Source of the DNA: an uncultured Thermoleophilia bacterium | Lineage (GTDB): Bacteria; Actinomycetota; Thermoleophilia; Gaiellales; F1-60-MAGs149 | Assembly (NCBI GenBank): GCA_902806305.1 | Contig: CADCWC010000234.1 | Span: 1 to 6,458 of the forward strand | Reading direction: 5' to 3' | DNA length: 6,458 nt | Shown: positions 5,859 through 6,458 of the stretch, piece after piece | How the letters are laid out: the number at the start of each line of letters is the position of its first letter | How positions within the stretch are numbered: the first letter of the stretch is position 1 | The notes under the pieces: model-generated | Database searches by the model: none | The model's input: only the letters and a program-made list of their open reading frames with translations | Told to the model about the DNA's origin: nothing | Translations under genes and position numbers: made by a program

Positions 5859-6458
5859 CGGACACCGCCACCGGCGAGGCCGTGCGGCCCTATCCCGACA
5901 AGTGGCCGCGTGCTTCGGGCACGCCCACCGTCGAGGCGTTCCACACCGCGATCCGCCGCCTGATCGCCGAGCGCCGCGCCGCGAGCGGCAAGGCGTGGGA
6001 GGAGGTCGTGCACGACCCCGCCTTCCAGCTCACGCGCGAGGACTTCGAGCAGGTCGAGGCCGAGCTGCTGGCCTCGGGCTACCGATTCGAGATGTCGGCC
6101 ACGGTGTCGGTGAAGGAGGACCCCGACAAGTACAAGCCGGTCGAGGGTCCCGCCAGCTCCGGCCGGGGCGACACCGACGAGCAGGGCCGTCCCGTCCTGG
6201 GCGTCGGCGACAACGTCTTCCGCGCCAAGCAGGATGTCGAGGGGACCGCGGTCTTCGTCTCGACCGTCGAGAAGGTCATGGAGATGCTGACGGAGGGCGT
6301 GCCCCCCGAGACCATCGCCATCATCGACGACTCCGGCGGCACGCTGACCGCACCGGTCCTCGGCGACTTCGCCGGCGTGGTCTGCATGGGCGGGACCATC
6401 CGCTCGCACCTCGGCATCCTCACCCGCGAGTACGGCGTGCCGTGCCTCATGGCCGCCC
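5855..6458 (+). CDS. PEP-utilising enzyme mobile (phosphohistidine) domain protein, 3' end cut off
   Basis: The first 201 residues are visible and the frame is open at the right edge. Residues about 25-75 look helical and charged. Residues 76-110 form a linker-like stretch rich in D, K, P and G (for example DPDKYKPVEGPASSGRGD). From about 113 the sequence folds onto the PEP-utiliser swivelling domain: IAIIDDSGGTLTAPVLGDFA aligns with the segment of the dikinase-like protein that ends in TTSPEDVSGMISAA, followed by GVVCMGG, IRSH with H185 as the likely phosphorylated residue, and REYGVPCLMA matching the ARxxGxPxVVG pattern. It has no ATP-grasp domain in the visible part. It is 28 nt behind the dikinase-like gene and shares its operon, so it probably receives or hands on phosphate in the same system. 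The missing C-terminus may hold the acceptor domain. I do not know its substrate. Confidence 0.82.
   Translation, partial: MTDTATGEAVRPYPDKWPRASGTPTVEAFHTAIRRLIAERRAASGKAWEEVVHDPAFQLTREDFEQVEAELLASGYRFEMSATVSVKEDPDKYKPVEGPASSGRGDTDEQGRPVLGVGDNVFRAKQDVEGTAVFVSTVEKVMEMLTEGVPPETIAIIDDSGGTLTAPVLGDFAGVVCMGGTIRSHLGILTREYGVPCLMAA

Noticed and set aside
4066..5871. Long open frame of 601 codons on the - strand opposite the dikinase gene
   Set aside because: It mirrors the dikinase gene; strong third-position GC bias opens antisense frames. Its product is a low-complexity mix rich in R, G, A, V, H and D with no motif, whereas the + strand encodes a clear PPDK.
5500..6458. The short dikinase as a frameshifted full-length PPDK
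   Set aside because: No frame after 5826 encodes barrel motifs such as GLCRTEH; instead a properly started gene with a strong ribosome binding site follows, so the short form is genuine.

Overview
The window is compact and strongly GC-rich. Codon third positions are almost all G or C, GTG starts and 4-nt start/stop overlaps are used, and all genes lie on the + strand. This suggests a high-GC actinobacterium; Thermoleophilia or a related lineage is possible, but that is inference from composition and style, not a marker gene. There are six protein genes. The first and last are cut by the window ends. No RNA gene, insertion sequence, prophage or CRISPR array is visible.

Layout. (1) The 5'-truncated end of an adenylate-forming acyl-CoA synthetase (to 1448). 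(2) A 160-bp gap holding a terminator-like hairpin and a cluster of smaller, partly competing hairpins. (3) A zinc-dependent, NAD-type medium-chain alcohol/polyol dehydrogenase (1609-2649), overlapping by 4 nt (GTGA) a histidine phosphatase of the phosphoglycerate-mutase superfamily (2646-3341). (4) An 83-bp gap ending in a probable -10 box. (5) A likely operon: a winged-helix-like protein of unrecognised family (3425-4075), a pyruvate-phosphate-dikinase-like protein that has the ATP-grasp and phosphohistidine domains but no PEP/pyruvate barrel (4072-5826), and the start of a second protein carrying its own PEP-utiliser-type swivelling histidine domain (5855 to window end).

The last three genes are the most interesting part. 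The dikinase-like protein keeps the nucleotide-site residues and the catalytic histidine of PPDK, but its C-terminus is only about 105 residues that look like an eroded start of the PEP barrel. The next gene supplies a second, differently built histidine domain. Together they look like a split phosphotransferase: ATP would phosphorylate a histidine, and the phosphoryl group would go to an acceptor that need not be pyruvate. The barrel-less architecture has precedent (the annotated PpdK of Mycobacterium tuberculosis is also short, and phenylphosphate synthase is a split PEP-synthase relative). The acceptor, the role of the winged-helix gene, and any link to the upstream acyl-CoA synthetase and dehydrogenase are inference.
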